The position numbers and the translations under genes were made by a program. From contig CAWEYC010000015.1 in the NCBI GenBank assembly GCA_963813195.1, positions 372,001 through 436,000 of the forward strand: DNA of 64,000 bases, read 5' to 3'. This stretch comes from Roseiarcus sp963813195. GTDB taxonomy: Bacteria; Pseudomonadota; Alphaproteobacteria; Rhizobiales; Beijerinckiaceae. The notes below the pieces were generated by a model that was not told where the DNA came from, made no database searches, and worked only from the letters and a program-made list of their open reading frames with translations. Shown in pieces: positions 10,559-19,740 of the stretch. Numbering within the stretch: the first letter of the stretch is position 1; every line of letters begins with the position of its first letter.

Positions 10559-11960
10559 TGGACGACGCCCGCTTATCAAGGGCTATTTTCGGCGTTGCGC
10601 TGGTCGTGGGTGCGGTCATGTCTTCGGCCTTTTGCGCGGAGAATAGAGTCCGCCGGCCCTGATGTTGTCCGCTGATCCGTTGCCTCAATCAGAGTAGCGC
10701 GCTTAGTTGCGCAGACAAAGCCACGGGCTTCGGGATCAATCGCCTTCCTGCGCATCACCTCTTAGTCACCCTCGACTCCTATGCCGCCTCGGCTTTTCGA
10801 CGAGCCATGACGGCGAACCCAGCCAGCGCTCCTTACACCGGAATTTGCCGATAGAGCGTGTTGCCGCGCAGGATCGCGAAGGCGATGCGCGCCATTTTGT
10901 TGGCGAGCGCCACGGCGACAAGCTTGAAGGGTTTCTTCTCGATCAGCTTCTTGGCCCACATCCGCAGCGGATCGGTGTGCGCCTTTCGGTGAAACAGCAC
11001 CGCATGCGCACCCACCACGAGCAGTTTGCGCAAGTTTCGATTGCCCATCTTCGAAATGCGCCCGAGCCGTTGTTTGCCGCCGGAAGAGTTCTGCTTGGGC
11101 GTCAGCCCGAGAAAGGCGGCGAACTCGCGCGGGCCGGCGAAGCTGGACGTATCCTGAATTGTCGCCGCCATTGCGGAGGCGGTAATGGGCCCGAAGCCCG
11201 GAATGCTCATCAACCGGCGCGCCGTTTCATCCTTCTGCGCCATCTTCGCGATCGTCCGGTCGAGCCTCGCAATCGCTTCGTCGAGGATCCGCAATTGCAC
11301 CACGAGCGGCGCCAACGCCTCGCACACTTCGAACGGGATTGTCTTGTCGCCGGCCTCGATCAACTCCGCCAGTTGGCGGGCGTGTCTGGGCCCCTGCGCC
11401 GCAATGACGCCGACCTCGGTCAGGTGCCCGCGTAGCCCATTGAGCAGTTGCGTGCGTTGCGATACCAGCATCTCCCTCGCTTTGTGACGCATCAACGCCG
11501 CCTGGTTCTCCAGCGAGCGCACGCCGACAAATCGCATTGCGGGCCTTGTCGCCGCCTCGCAAATCGCCGCTGCGTCAGACGCGTCGTTCTTCTGCCGGCG
11601 TACGTAGGGTTTCACATAAGCCGGAGGCATCATCCGAGCGTCATGACCAAGCTTGATCAGCTCGCGCGCCCAATGATGCGCCGACCCGCAGGCCTCGAGC
11701 CCCACCAGGCAGGGCGGCAGCGAAGCGAAAAACTCCAGCAGCTTGTTGCGCCTGATCGCCTTGGCGACCAAAACGCGCCCGGAACCATCAACGCCATGAA
11801 CTTGAAAGATGTGCTTAGCCAAATCGAGGCCAACGGTGGTGAGAGAAGACAAATCGGTGCTAGATTTTCCCATGGACGGCGCTCCTTCAAACGGTTGCTC
11901 TAACGACAACCATTTTGGCACGGCTCTTCGTTGAGCCAGATGCCGTGCGGGCGTCGTCCA
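10559..11960 (-). mobile_element. IS110-family element, copy A (complete)
   Basis: About 1.4 kb. The ends are marked by a 14-bp inverted repeat, TGGACGACGCCCGC at 10559-10572 and its complement at 11947-11960; shared flanking bases suggest that the true tips lie a few bases outside. It holds one transposase gene with about 90 bases upstream and about 270 non-coding bases downstream of it. A long conserved 3' non-coding part is typical of the IS1111 branch, where the target-choosing RNA is encoded. It is inverted relative to copy B and nearly identical to it. Confidence 0.88.
10833..11873 (-). CDS. IS110-family transposase, copy A
   Basis: 346 residues, starting MGKSSTDLSS at 11873; the open frame continues upstream but that part is non-coding. 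The N-terminus carries the DEDD RuvC-like nuclease (VGLDLAKHIFQVHGV, with further acidic residues in GLEACGSAHHWA and RRQKNDASDA). The C-terminus carries the Transposase_20 region with the serine recombination site near MSIPGFGPITASA. Copy B differs by only four residues (for example AREMLV versus ARETLV). The reading frame is intact, so the enzyme is probably functional. Confidence 0.93.
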   Translation of the reverse strand: MGKSSTDLSSLTTVGLDLAKHIFQVHGVDGSGRVLVAKAIRRNKLLEFFASLPPCLVGLEACGSAHHWARELIKLGHDARMMPPAYVKPYVRRQKNDASDAAAICEAATRPAMRFVGVRSLENQAALMRHKAREMLVSQRTQLLNGLRGHLTEVGVIAAQGPRHARQLAELIEAGDKTIPFEVCEALAPLVVQLRILDEAIARLDRTIAKMAQKDETARRLMSIPGFGPITASAMAATIQDTSSFAGPREFAAFLGLTPKQNSSGGKQRLGRISKMGNRNLRKLLVVGAHAVLFHRKAHTDPLRMWAKKLIEKKPFKLVAVALANKMARIAFAILRGNTLYRQIPV

Positions 11961-11968
11961 CACCATCA

Positions 11969-12450
11969 GAGTAACGGCAGGTCGTCTGCATGTGGCCAAC
12001 ACGCGCAACCCGCGCCCCTCAAGCGACACTGAGCCGCGAGGGCGCGCCACTTGGCCAATGCGGCAGAGCGTCTCTGCTGGCAATCTTGGCGGGTGACGAG
12101 ATGGCGTTCGTGATTGAAATTGTTGTGGACCTGGGCATGAACTGAACTGAATTTCGGCAACGTCTGCATGCTTCGAAAGCGCGGCAAGGCGCACTCTCGT
12201 CGTCGAAACGGCTGATGCGAATTCTCCGCGCGATTCGCCTGAGAAGCTTCACCGCGGTAGCTTTGTCCTGCTTTGCAGTGACCACCACCTCCGAAACCTC
12301 GCCTTCATGACCGACAGCTCGCCAGAGATAGCAGAGCTTGCCGTTGACCTTCACAAAGACCTCGTCCAAATGCCACCGCCACTGAGGAAAGGCGAGAGGA
12401 CGGCCTCGCAGCTCGAGCTCCACTGATAGCCGCGTCCCTCTGCGGTTTAG
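11969..12450 (-). pseudogene. IS6-family transposase relic
   Basis: The middle (WHLDEVFVKVNGKLCYLWRAV) and the C-terminal end (KFSSVHAQVHNNFNHERHL) of an IS6-type DDE transposase can be read, but in different frames. The part between them, including the second catalytic Asp and the Glu, is largely missing, and the N-terminus is absent. Copy A of IS110 sits directly against its 3' end, after the tail HADDLPLL. Confidence 0.8.
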
Positions 12451-12469
12451 GTACTTTCCGAATCTATCG
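12449..12469 (+). promoter_or_regulatory. TTTCCGA box, copy 1
   Basis: AGGTACTTTCCGAATCTATC, reading toward the ECF sigma gene, which starts 58 bases further on. It is one of fifteen copies of the same box in the window; its position suggests that the sigma gene belongs to the same regulon. Confidence 0.65.
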
Positions 12470-12526
12470 TCGGCCCCGTTCCGGGCGTCATCTACGCCTA
12501 GAACATCCAAATAAGGAAAACACAAA

Positions 12527-13408
12527 ATGAGAGCGAACGCGAGCTTGGCTCCTGCGTCGACGGCGCACAGCGGCCCGAATATTGGCTGCACGCACGCGGT
12601 CGTCGCCTCGCGGAAAATTTTCGCTCGGATCGACCCGAGCGCGGCGAGGGACGCCGCGAAGGCCGAACTGCTCGCCGCCATTCCCAGGTTGCGAGCCCTC
12701 GCAATCTCTCTCACGCGGCACTCAGATCGTGCCGACGACCTCGTTCAGGAAACGCTTTTGAAGGGATGGGCAAACCTCGCCCGCTATGAGCCCGGAACGA
12801 GCATGCAGGCTTGGCTTTTCAGCATTCTGCGCAATACCTTCTATACGCAATGTCGGAAAAAGCGCGAGGTCGAAGACCGCGACGGAACATTGGCGGCGGC
12901 GCTTTCTACGCCCGCGCCCCAGAACGGCCATATGGACTTTGAGGACTTTCGGGCCGCGGCTGCCCAAATCCCGGCCGAACAGCGGGACGCTTTAGTGCTT
13001 GTCGGAGGGTCGGGCTTTTCCTACCGAGAGGCTGCGGCGGTCTGCGGTTGCCCGATCGGTACGGTCAAGAGCCGTATCAGTCGCGCCCGCAGCCGGCTCG
13101 CTGAGCTCCTTGGTCTTGAAGCGCGAAGCAAAGTCCAGCACATCCCCCGCTCACAAACCTCGGGCCACACCGACTTAACCGCGACCGAGCGCCAACACCC
13201 CGCCGATCGGCGGTTTCTTGCTGATGATAAAGCCCGCGCCGTCCAGGTAGCTCACAGCGCGCTGGGCGACGATCCGCGCCATCATCGCTCCCGGGTCGTG
13301 CTTCCGTTTCCGCCCGTCCAAGTGCGGCGCGAGCGCGAAAACATGAGCGAGGTCTCCTGCCGAACGGTCGTGAGGCGATCGCGCGCGTCGGTCATCGCGG
13401 CGCCCTAG
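12527..13408 (+). CDS. ECF sigma factor, EcfG-like, with abnormal C-terminal tail
   Basis: Residues about 48-112 form sigma region 2 (DRADDLVQETLLKGW, WLFSILRNTFYTQCRKK) and about 145-196 form region 4 (GFSYREAAAVCGCPIGTVKSRISRARSRL). Both resemble EcfG, the general stress sigma factor of Alphaproteobacteria. The frame then runs about 95 residues past the normal end, through sequence that on the other strand resembles the end of a different protein (ISKKPPIGG at about 13200). The tail is therefore probably junk acquired by rearrangement. The first 45 residues are also unlike the family. No anti-sigma factor gene is adjacent. A TTTCCGA box precedes it. Confidence 0.8.
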   Translation: MRANASLAPASTAHSGPNIGCTHAVVASRKIFARIDPSAARDAAKAELLAAIPRLRALAISLTRHSDRADDLVQETLLKGWANLARYEPGTSMQAWLFSILRNTFYTQCRKKREVEDRDGTLAAALSTPAPQNGHMDFEDFRAAAAQIPAEQRDALVLVGGSGFSYREAAAVCGCPIGTVKSRISRARSRLAELLGLEARSKVQHIPRSQTSGHTDLTATERQHPADRRFLADDKARAVQVAHSALGDDPRHHRSRVVLPFPPVQVRRERENMSEVSCRTVVRRSRASVIAAP

Positions 13409-13872
13409 CCAGGGTACGAGGTCAAGATAAGAACACAACCGGCCCTGATTTAGGCTCGCGGGAAACTTCACAAGCGCAATTTGCCAATCGCAGCGATCTT
13501 ATAATCGGTTAGGGCATAGCGTCGCCCTTCGGCTTTGAGCGCCCCCACATGAGCGCAACGCAAGGTGAGCGATGATGTCCCTCTTGGGTTTCAACCCGTC
13601 GACTGCACCACACCGGGGTATGCTCGCGTTTTGGCATTTCACGCAACCTGTCGTTGCTTGAGCCACACCGCGAAACGCTCGGACAATTGAGCTGGCGGAG
13701 CTTCGGGCGCGCGCGACGCTGAAGCAATAGCCAATTGGCGCACTTCGATGACGAACGACGTTCGACGCATCGAAAACCTGTCACCACTCCGGCGCCGCGC
13801 TAGCTTTCGGCGGCGGCCCGGCTCTGGCACACTGTGGCAAGAAATTGGTGACTTGAAGGGAGCCCAACAATA
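13409..13872. other. Region without a supported gene
   Basis: Short overlapping frames occur on both strands but none has a recognisable motif. The minus strand just before this region, around 13175-13300, reads like the C-terminus of a protein (MARIVAQRAVSYLDGAGF) without a start, probably a relic of a rearrangement. Confidence 0.4.
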
Positions 13873-14154
13873 ATGGGGGACGGTGAACTCAACTGGAAAA
13901 ATGAACTCACAAGCATGGCTATGGTCGCGTTGACCTTAAGCCACTTCTGCGGGTTGATCGTCAGACATGTCCGCGCCAACCGCCCTCTTGACGACGAAGC
14001 TCTGGAAGCATTGAAACTGGAAGCAGTTACCGAGCTCAAGAACTCTGACGCGTCCGGTATGTCGCTCGAGGTTGAGGCGGAGGCCTTTCGAAAGGCCATT
14101 GATAATTTCCTCAACCTCGCGGGCATTGCTATGGCGGACACCACGAAGCCCTAA
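13873..14154 (+). CDS. Hypothetical protein, 93 residues
   Basis: An unrecognised small acidic protein (MGDGELNWKNELTSMAMV), mostly helical in appearance, with no signal peptide or long membrane segment. An AAGGGAG sequence 13 bases before the ATG could be its ribosome site. Neighbours do not reveal a role. Confidence 0.55.
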   Translation: MGDGELNWKNELTSMAMVALTLSHFCGLIVRHVRANRPLDDEALEALKLEAVTELKNSDASGMSLEVEAEAFRKAIDNFLNLAGIAMADTTKP

Positions 14155-14570
14155 GGCGGATCATCACTCGCCGGCCGGCCCTCGGTTAATCGCCGAGCGA
14201 CACGGGGGTTCCTCTTGAAGGACGAGCTCCTGTTTCGGGGACCCTGGTTTTACGATCGGACAGACTTACGAAGCATGAACACTTGTTTGGGTGTTGCAGC
14301 CCACTTTCAGCGGGAGCTTCAGATGGCCGAGATGAGCCCTCCACGTCGTCGCATGATCGCTCTGAGTATTTTCCGAATCTAGCGTTGCGGTCATCCCTCA
14401 AGCTAAGGTTAGGACTCGAAGAAAGTTCAAGCGAAGTGCGGGGGCGCCAGCCGGGTACATCGGCGCCATCCGCAGACCACGCTTGCAATAGATCTCCAAT
14501 GATTAAATTGGGGACCGCTGGATGTCGTCGGTCTCTACGCGCTGGCGACGGAATTGAAACAGGAGGAAGC
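14155..14570. other. Leader region with a TTTCCGA box
   Basis: No gene is supported. Its useful contents are the box at 14364-14384 and a strong AGGAGGA ribosome site at 14561-14567 for the 28-residue membrane peptide that follows. A longer open frame in this region is simply the upstream extension of that peptide's frame. Confidence 0.5.
14364..14384 (+). promoter_or_regulatory. TTTCCGA box, copy 2
   Basis: GAGTATTTTCCGAATCTAGC, 187 bases before the DUF3309-like peptide at 14571 and pointing toward it and the AI-2E-type transporter gene. Confidence 0.62.
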
Positions 14571-14657
14571 ATGGACACGACAACCCTACTGATCATCGTT
14601 ATCGTTTTGGTCCTGCTCGGCGGCGGAGGCTGGTACGGCCGAGGACGCTGGTTCTAG
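14571..14657 (+). CDS. DUF3309-like single-helix membrane peptide
   Basis: 28 residues: a short polar start, one strongly hydrophobic helix (LLIIVIVLVLL) and a Gly-rich, basic end (GGGGWYGRGRWF). It resembles the small DUF3309 proteins of Rhizobiales, whose function is unknown. A perfect AGGAGGA ribosome site and a TTTCCGA box upstream support expression. A longer relative is at 25676. Confidence 0.7.
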   Translation: MDTTTLLIIVIVLVLLGGGGWYGRGRWF

Positions 14658-14697
14658 ACTGTCGCAGCAGCTGCCCGTCCGAAGTCGGGCTTTGAAC

Positions 14698-15801
14698 ATG
14701 ACCTATTCGGATCAAACGATCGAAACCGCGCCGGCCGCCGAGTTGCTGGCGGATATGCCCCTGCCCAACGATCCGAAGACCATTTTCCTTGGCGGATTGT
14801 TCGCCCTCGCACTCCTGGCGACGGCCTATGTCGCGGGCGAAATCGTGTTGCCAATGGTCTTCGCCTTTACTCTTAAGCTCCTACTGCAACCACTTTTTCG
14901 CGTCTTGGAGCGCCTGCACGTTCCAAGAGCGCTCGCAGCGCTGGCGCTCATCCTTGCCTTGTTCGGAACGGTCGTTGGCCTCGGCACGGCAATTTCGGTG
15001 CCCGCTGGCAACTGGGCGGCCAAGCTTCCTGAAGGCATTCCTCGGCTTGAGGAACGGCTGAGCTTCCTGCGAGAGCCCATCAACACATCGCAACAATTTC
15101 TGCAACAAATAGAGAATTTCGGTGCGACCGGGGTGCGATCGGATGCGTCTGACCCGTTGGGAGGCACAGCCCTCCTGGCGAATTTATTTGCGGGCACGCG
15201 GAGCTTCGCAAGCGGTCTGTTGACGACAGTGCTGTTTCTGTACTTCCTGCTGGTCTCGGGCGACACCTTCCTGCGCCGGCTCGTGGAGATATTGCCGCGC
15301 TTCAGCAGCAAGCGGCAGGCTGTCGACATCTCGCAGCAAATCGAGAGCGATATCTCCGCTTATCTCCTTACGATTTCGATCATGAATGCGGCAGTCGGGG
15401 TCGCCACGGCCCTGGTCATGTGGCTCACCGGAGTTGGCGATCCGATTCTCTGGGGAACGCTCGCCTTTTTGCTGAACTATGCGCCGATCCTCGGTCCTAC
15501 GTTGGGTGTCGCGATCTTTCTCCTCGCTGGCCTGTTGACAATCGACACCCTCTGGCAGGCGCTTCTCCCTGCAGCGCTCTACCTGGCAATTCACATTGTT
15601 GAGGGCGAGACGCTAACGCCCATGCTCCTGGCGAGACGGTTCACCCTCAATCCTGTTCTCGTCATTTTCTCGCTCGTCTTCTGGTTCTGGATGTGGGGCA
15701 TTCCCGGTGCGATCCTCTCCGTGCCTATGCTGGCCATTGCCAAGATCGTCTGCGACCGAATTCGGCCGTTTGCCGCACTCGGTCACTTTCTCGAAGGGTG
15801 A
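14698..15801 (+). CDS. AI-2E family (PerM) transporter
   Basis: A membrane protein of 367 residues with about eight helices in the arrangement of the AI-2E/PerM family: paired N-terminal helices, a soluble section (about 100-160), then a C-terminal helical block with YAPILGPTLGV and EGETLTPMLLARRFTLNP, both typical. Some members export autoinducer-2, others are sodium/proton antiporters; the substrate here is unknown. The ATG at 14698 is preferred over the TTG two codons earlier. It lies 40 bases after the small peptide gene, likely in one transcript under the TTTCCGA box. Confidence 0.88.
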   Translation: MTYSDQTIETAPAAELLADMPLPNDPKTIFLGGLFALALLATAYVAGEIVLPMVFAFTLKLLLQPLFRVLERLHVPRALAALALILALFGTVVGLGTAISVPAGNWAAKLPEGIPRLEERLSFLREPINTSQQFLQQIENFGATGVRSDASDPLGGTALLANLFAGTRSFASGLLTTVLFLYFLLVSGDTFLRRLVEILPRFSSKRQAVDISQQIESDISAYLLTISIMNAAVGVATALVMWLTGVGDPILWGTLAFLLNYAPILGPTLGVAIFLLAGLLTIDTLWQALLPAALYLAIHIVEGETLTPMLLARRFTLNPVLVIFSLVFWFWMWGIPGAILSVPMLAIAKIVCDRIRPFAALGHFLEG

Positions 15802-15882
15802 AGGCCAAACTACCGTGGCGGCCAGGGGCGATTGTTTGGGCAGTCGCGCATCGCGAATGTCGGAGTGGCCTGATGCAGTGAT

Positions 15883-16583
15883 CTATGCGAGCCGGCAAGG
15901 CCCGTACCGCGGTTCCTTTCGCGCGCGCATGATCGCCGCATTGAGTTCGCCGCCATACACGAAGATCGCGGCCATCGAATAGAGGTAAACGAGCGCGATC
16001 ATCACCGAAACGAGGCCGGCATAAGTCGATACGTAGTTGCGCGCGAACTCACTGAGATAGGCGCCAAAGACTTCACCAAAGGCGACGCAGCATACGAAGG
16101 TCAGTGCAATGCCGGGCGCGATCTCGGTCACCCGCCTGCGACCCTTGGGCAGCCAGCGATGGGCGATGAACAGCGACGTCGCCATGAGCAGGGAGGCGAT
16201 TGCGAGCCGCGCAAATGTGACAACAGCTTGCAGCGGCGCGAGCGCGGGCGCGAAGCTCAGCACGCTCGCCCAGATCAACGGCCACAGCACGACGAGAAAG
16301 GCGAGCGCGAGCAGCGCGATTGCGGCGACGATCACATAGGCGATCGATTCGAGCCGCAACAGCCACCAGGGCCGCGTCTCCACCATGCCATAGGCGCGAT
16401 TGAGCCCGACGCGCGCCGCCTCGATAGCCCCGGACGAGAAATAGAGCGCCAGGACCGCGCCGACGGTGAGCGGTCCGCCGCGCGGCGCTGTCAGCACATT
16501 GTGCACCTCGCTGGCGATTGGGTTGGCGACGACGGCCGGCCAGGCCGAAAAGATGAGCTTATACCAGTCCTCGCTGATGCCGA
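15883..16583 (-). pseudogene. YihY/BrkB family membrane protein, 5' end lost
   Basis: The frame is open from 16583 to the stop at 15883 and encodes about 233 residues of a YihY-type protein with several helices, including SSGAIEAARVGLNRAYG, TEIAPGIALTF and SVMIALVYLYSMAAIFVYGGELNA. The normal N-terminal helices and start codon are missing: the sequence breaks at about 16583, exactly where the IS91-type element begins. An internal GTG or ATG could start a shortened protein, but function is doubtful. Confidence 0.82.
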
Positions 16584-16726
16584 CTCACGAGGGGGATTCC
16601 CGAATCGGCTAAAGTTTGATTGAACTAAACCGCTGCCGCGGTAGGCGGAGCGCGGGTCTGGCGTGAGGAGGCCCCTGCCTGAGAAGATTTGGTGTCGAGC
16701 CAAGCTTTCAGACAGGAGAACCCCAG

Positions 16727-17587
16727 ATGACCCGGATGAGCCCTCTGCGTCAGCGGATGATTGAAGATCTGACGATCCGCAATTTGTCACCGGAGACGCA
16801 GCGATCCTACTTGCATCATGTAGCGAAGTTCAGCCGATTTTTTGGCCGATCCCCCGATCAACTGGGATACGAAGAGGTGCGTGCGTATCAGGCGCATTTG
16901 GTGGGCCGAAGGGTTTCCTGGGGCGCGTTGAACCAGACGGTGTGCGCCTTGCGTTTCTTCTACGGCGTGACGTTGGGCCGATCCGATCTGCCTGAGCGGA
17001 TCGCCTACCCCCGGACGCCGCGCAAGTTGCCGGTGGTGCTGAGCGCCGATGAGGTGATCGGTTTTCTGCAGGCCGTGAAGGGGACGAGGAACCGGGTCGC
17101 GCTGATGACCACCTATGCGGCGGGTTTGCGCGCTGCTGAGGCGGCGCGTCTGAAGGTGACGGACATCGATAGCTCCCGGATGGTCGTTCGTGTCGAGCAG
17201 GGTAAGGGCGGCAAGGACCGCTATGTGATGCTATCGCCGCAACTGCTCGAGATTTTGCGAGCCTATTGGCGGTTGACCAAGCCGGGGCGGTGGCTGTTTC
17301 CCCGACGCGATGGCGGCGGTCCGCTCCATCCGCAGACGTTGGGGATCGCCTGTCGAACAGCCTGCGAGTTCCTGGGCCTTGAGAAGCGGGTGACGGTGCA
17401 TACCCTTCGCCACAGCTTCGCCACCCACCTGCTGGAAGCTGGCACGGACATACGCATCATTCAGGTGCTGCTGGGGCATCGCAGCCTGACGACGACGACG
17501 CTCTACGCCCAGGTCTCAACGGCGGTGATCGGCCGGACCGCCAGTCCTTTTGACCAGCTCCACATGGAGGTCGCGCCGCCCGACTGA
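16727..17587 (+). CDS. Tyrosine recombinase of IS91-type element
   Basis: A phage-integrase family protein of 286 residues. The N-terminal SAM-like domain (about 15-95, NLSPETQRSYLHHV) is followed by the catalytic domain with the first Arg in YAAGLRAAEAARL, HTLRHSFATHLLEAG and LLGHRSLTTTTLYAQV, ending with the Tyr nucleophile. All five catalytic residues appear present. An AGGAG ribosome site precedes the ATG. It lies 10 bases before the IS91 transposase gene. Confidence 0.92.
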   Translation: MTRMSPLRQRMIEDLTIRNLSPETQRSYLHHVAKFSRFFGRSPDQLGYEEVRAYQAHLVGRRVSWGALNQTVCALRFFYGVTLGRSDLPERIAYPRTPRKLPVVLSADEVIGFLQAVKGTRNRVALMTTYAAGLRAAEAARLKVTDIDSSRMVVRVEQGKGGKDRYVMLSPQLLEILRAYWRLTKPGRWLFPRRDGGGPLHPQTLGIACRTACEFLGLEKRVTVHTLRHSFATHLLEAGTDIRIIQVLLGHRSLTTTTLYAQVSTAVIGRTASPFDQLHMEVAPPD

Positions 17588-17597
17588 GCCGCGCGCC

Positions 17598-18512
17598 ATG
17601 CGCCCGGATCTGGAAGTGGCGGATGTATTCGTCCGTCACGGGGCGGATTATCGCCGTGATCATGTCGGCCATATCGGGCGTGTCGAGCGCCGGGTCATGG
17701 CGGCGGTGGAGGCGTGTCGGACCGCGGCCCTGGGCGGTCACTCCGAACAGTGCGCCGACTGCGGCCTCGTGCGGCAAGCCTACAACTCCTGCCGTAATCG
17801 CCATTGCCCCAAGTGCCAGGGCCTGGCCCGCGCTCTGTGGCTGGCCGAGCGTCAGGCCGAGTTGCTGCCGGCGCCATACTTCCACGTCGTCTTCACCGTG
17901 CCAGCCCAGGTCGCCGAGATCGCTTTCCAGAACAAGGCGGCGGTCTATGCGATCTTGTTCAAGGCTGCGTCCGAAGCCTTGAGGATGGCCGCAGCCGATC
18001 CCAAACACCTGGGCGCCGAGATCGGCGTGGTCGCCGTGCTTCACACTTGGGGCCAGAATCTCCGCCATCATCCGCATGTCCATTGTGTCGTGCCGGGCGG
18101 GGGCCTGTCTCTGGATGGCCAGCGCTGGGTAGCCTGCCGGCCGGGCTTCTTCCTGCCCGTGCGGATTCTGTCGCGCCTGTTCAGGCGGCTGTTGCTTGAG
18201 CATCTGCAGAGCGCCTTTGAGGCCGGCCAACTCTGCTTCTTCAACGATCTCGCCGACCTGGCCGACGCCGGCGTCTTCTCCGCTCACTTGGCCAAGCTAA
18301 AGCAGATCGAATGGGTCGTCTTCGCCAAGCCTCCGTTCGGCGGCCCCGAACAGGTCCTCGCCTATCTTGGCCGCTACACCCATCGCGTCGTCATCGCCAA
18401 CAGCCGCCTCGCGCCTTGATCGGGAAGGGTTAGCTTCCGCTGGAAGGACTATCGCCACCACGACAAGTCCAAACTCATGACCTTAAGCGCCGACGAGTTC
18501 ATCGGCGCTTCT
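17598..18512 (+). pseudogene. IS91-family transposase, frameshifted
   Basis: The first 274 residues are intact and contain the zinc-binding N-terminus (CADCGLVRQAYNSCRNRHCPKC) and the HUH motif region HPHVHCVVPGGG. The frame stops at 18419 after NSRLAP. The expected continuation, SFRWKDYRHHDKSK, is readable from about 18430 only after two frame changes, and the catalytic tyrosine region is missing where the IS630 relic begins. It is inactive unless rescued. Confidence 0.85.
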
Positions 18513-19122
18513 GCTGCAGTGGTCTGTTCGACGGAATTTCGCGTCATCGTCTCTGAGCAGACCCTGAGCCGCGAGTTGCGCAAGATGGACTATCGCAAAC
18601 TCTCGGCCCGTCCGCGCCATCACGCGCAAGCCGAGGGAGCCATCGACGAATATAAAAAAACTTCCCCGCGCGCCTGGACGAGATCGCGCGCGAGAAAGGC
18701 GTCGACCCGGCCGCGATAGAGGTCTGGTTCGCCGACGAGGCGCGCATCGGGCAGAAAAACAAGATCACGCGCCGCTGGGCCAAACGCGGGACTCGGCCTT
18801 CAGCTCCGCACGATCAACGCACTGCCTCCACCTACATTTTCGGCGCGATCTGCCCCAAGGACGGCAAGGGCGCGGCGCTCATTCTACCCGTCTGCAACAC
18901 CGAGGCGATGGACCTGCATCTTCAGGAAATCGCGGGCAGCGTCGCGCCGGGCAAACATGCCGTCGTTCTCCTCGATCAGGCGGGATGGCATATGTCCAGC
19001 AAACTCGCAGTGCCCGCGAACATCACGCTCGTTCCCTTGCCGCCAAAATGTCCCGAACTGAATCCAACCGAAAATGTCTGGCAGTTTCTGCGCGACAACT
19101 GGCTATCGAACCGCATTTTCAA
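18513..19122 (+). pseudogene. IS630-family transposase fragment
   Basis: This is the C-terminal two thirds of an IS630 transposase with the DDE residues in WFADEARIG, LLDQAGWH and NPTENVWQ. The N-terminal helix-turn-helix part is lost. It changes frame at a run of seven A at 18654-18660: after EYKK the -1 frame continues NFPARLDEIA. IS elements often use such a slippery run, so this shift may be native. The end breaks at SNRIFK where an IS701-type piece follows. Confidence 0.85.
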
Positions 19123-19310
19123 AGCGCGGGCGCGGATGTGCCCGGTTTATGTTGCGGGGCTGATCGGCGCTGGCGATCGTAAGAGCGTCCAGCCCATGGC
19201 GGCGCGCGACGGCGAGGTGGGCTACGACCAGCTTCATCACTTCATCGCCAGCGGCGTGTGGGAGGCCGCGCCACTTGAGAAGGCCGCCTCGAGCGACAGG
19301 ATGGTTCGTC
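19123..19310 (+). pseudogene. IS701-family transposase N-terminal fragment
   Basis: About 60 codons fused in frame to the IS630 relic: CPVYVAGLIGAGDRKSVQP followed by GYDQLHHFIASGVWEAAPLE, typical of the N-terminus of IS701-type transposases. The remainder of the gene is absent and the frame then runs antisense through the gene at 19629. Confidence 0.75.
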
Positions 19311-19629
19311 GCCCACCTGCTGCGACGCCGAACGCATCGAAGCTACTACTCCTCGGCAATAGCGCGACGAGATCGGCGGCGACCGTCTTGGCGGGAATAT
19401 CCGCTGTGGGCTCGTCCGGCAGCGCGGTGATCAGCTCGGTCAGTCGCTGCGTCGCCGCCGCCTTCGGCATTCGCCCAAGGTTGGCTGCTTCTTGCCAAGG
19501 ATCGACACCCAGCCTCGCAAGCGCAGAAATTACGCTGAGGGTCGTTCCATTTCGATCTTCGCCGATCGACGCGCAGAGGAATTTGTCGAACTCCGGCCCG
19601 ATGAGAGGCGCTAGCGCGGCGTGTGTCAT
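19237..19629 (-). CDS. Hypothetical protein, C-terminus disturbed
   Basis: 130 residues, start MTHAALAPLIGPEFDKF. It has no helix-turn-helix, signal peptide or membrane segment and no function can be assigned. The first 95 residues look like a real soluble helical protein (PWQEAANLGRM, TELITALPDEP). The last 30 are antisense to the IS701 relic, so the natural end was probably near LVALLPR. A TTTCCGA box lies 112-131 bases upstream, which suggests that it is a stress-regulon member. Confidence 0.6.
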   Translation of the reverse strand: MTHAALAPLIGPEFDKFLCASIGEDRNGTTLSVISALARLGVDPWQEAANLGRMPKAAATQRLTELITALPDEPTADIPAKTVAADLVALLPRSSSFDAFGVAAGGRRTILSLEAAFSSGAASHTPLAMK

Positions 19630-19740
19630 GTCATCAGCCGATTCTCTTTTCTCACGGGCGAACCCAAGGCGCTGGCAAGGCGACGTTTAGCCCCACCGCA
19701 CCGACCTTCACAATAGTTAGAAGTTGGAGCCCGGGGCCGT

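Larger units (their letters stand above)
16584..18515 (+). mobile_element. IS91-type element, damaged
   Basis: It contains a tyrosine integrase gene followed by an IS91 transposase gene, an arrangement common in IS91 elements of Proteobacteria. The left end abuts the broken BrkB gene and the right end runs into an IS630 relic, so the right border is uncertain. The transposase is broken, so the element is probably immobile. Confidence 0.75.

Noticed and set aside
10833..12194. 453-codon version of IS110 transposase copy A
   Set aside because: The extra N-terminus reads through the element end and the IS6 relic; copies B and C fix the start at MGKSS/MAKSI, giving 346 residues.
13824..13839. 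TGGCACACTGTGGCAA as a sigma-54 promoter for the gene at 13873
   Set aside because: The GG and GC elements are one base too close for the -24/-12 spacing, and nothing else suggests RpoN control.
14283..14657. 124-codon frame ending in the small DUF3309-like peptide
   Set aside because: Only the last 28 codons follow a ribosome site and look like protein; the upstream part contains the regulatory box.
18654..18660. A7 run taken as proof of programmed frameshifting
   Set aside because: The surrounding transposase is truncated at both ends, so decay cannot be excluded; it is kept only as a possibility.
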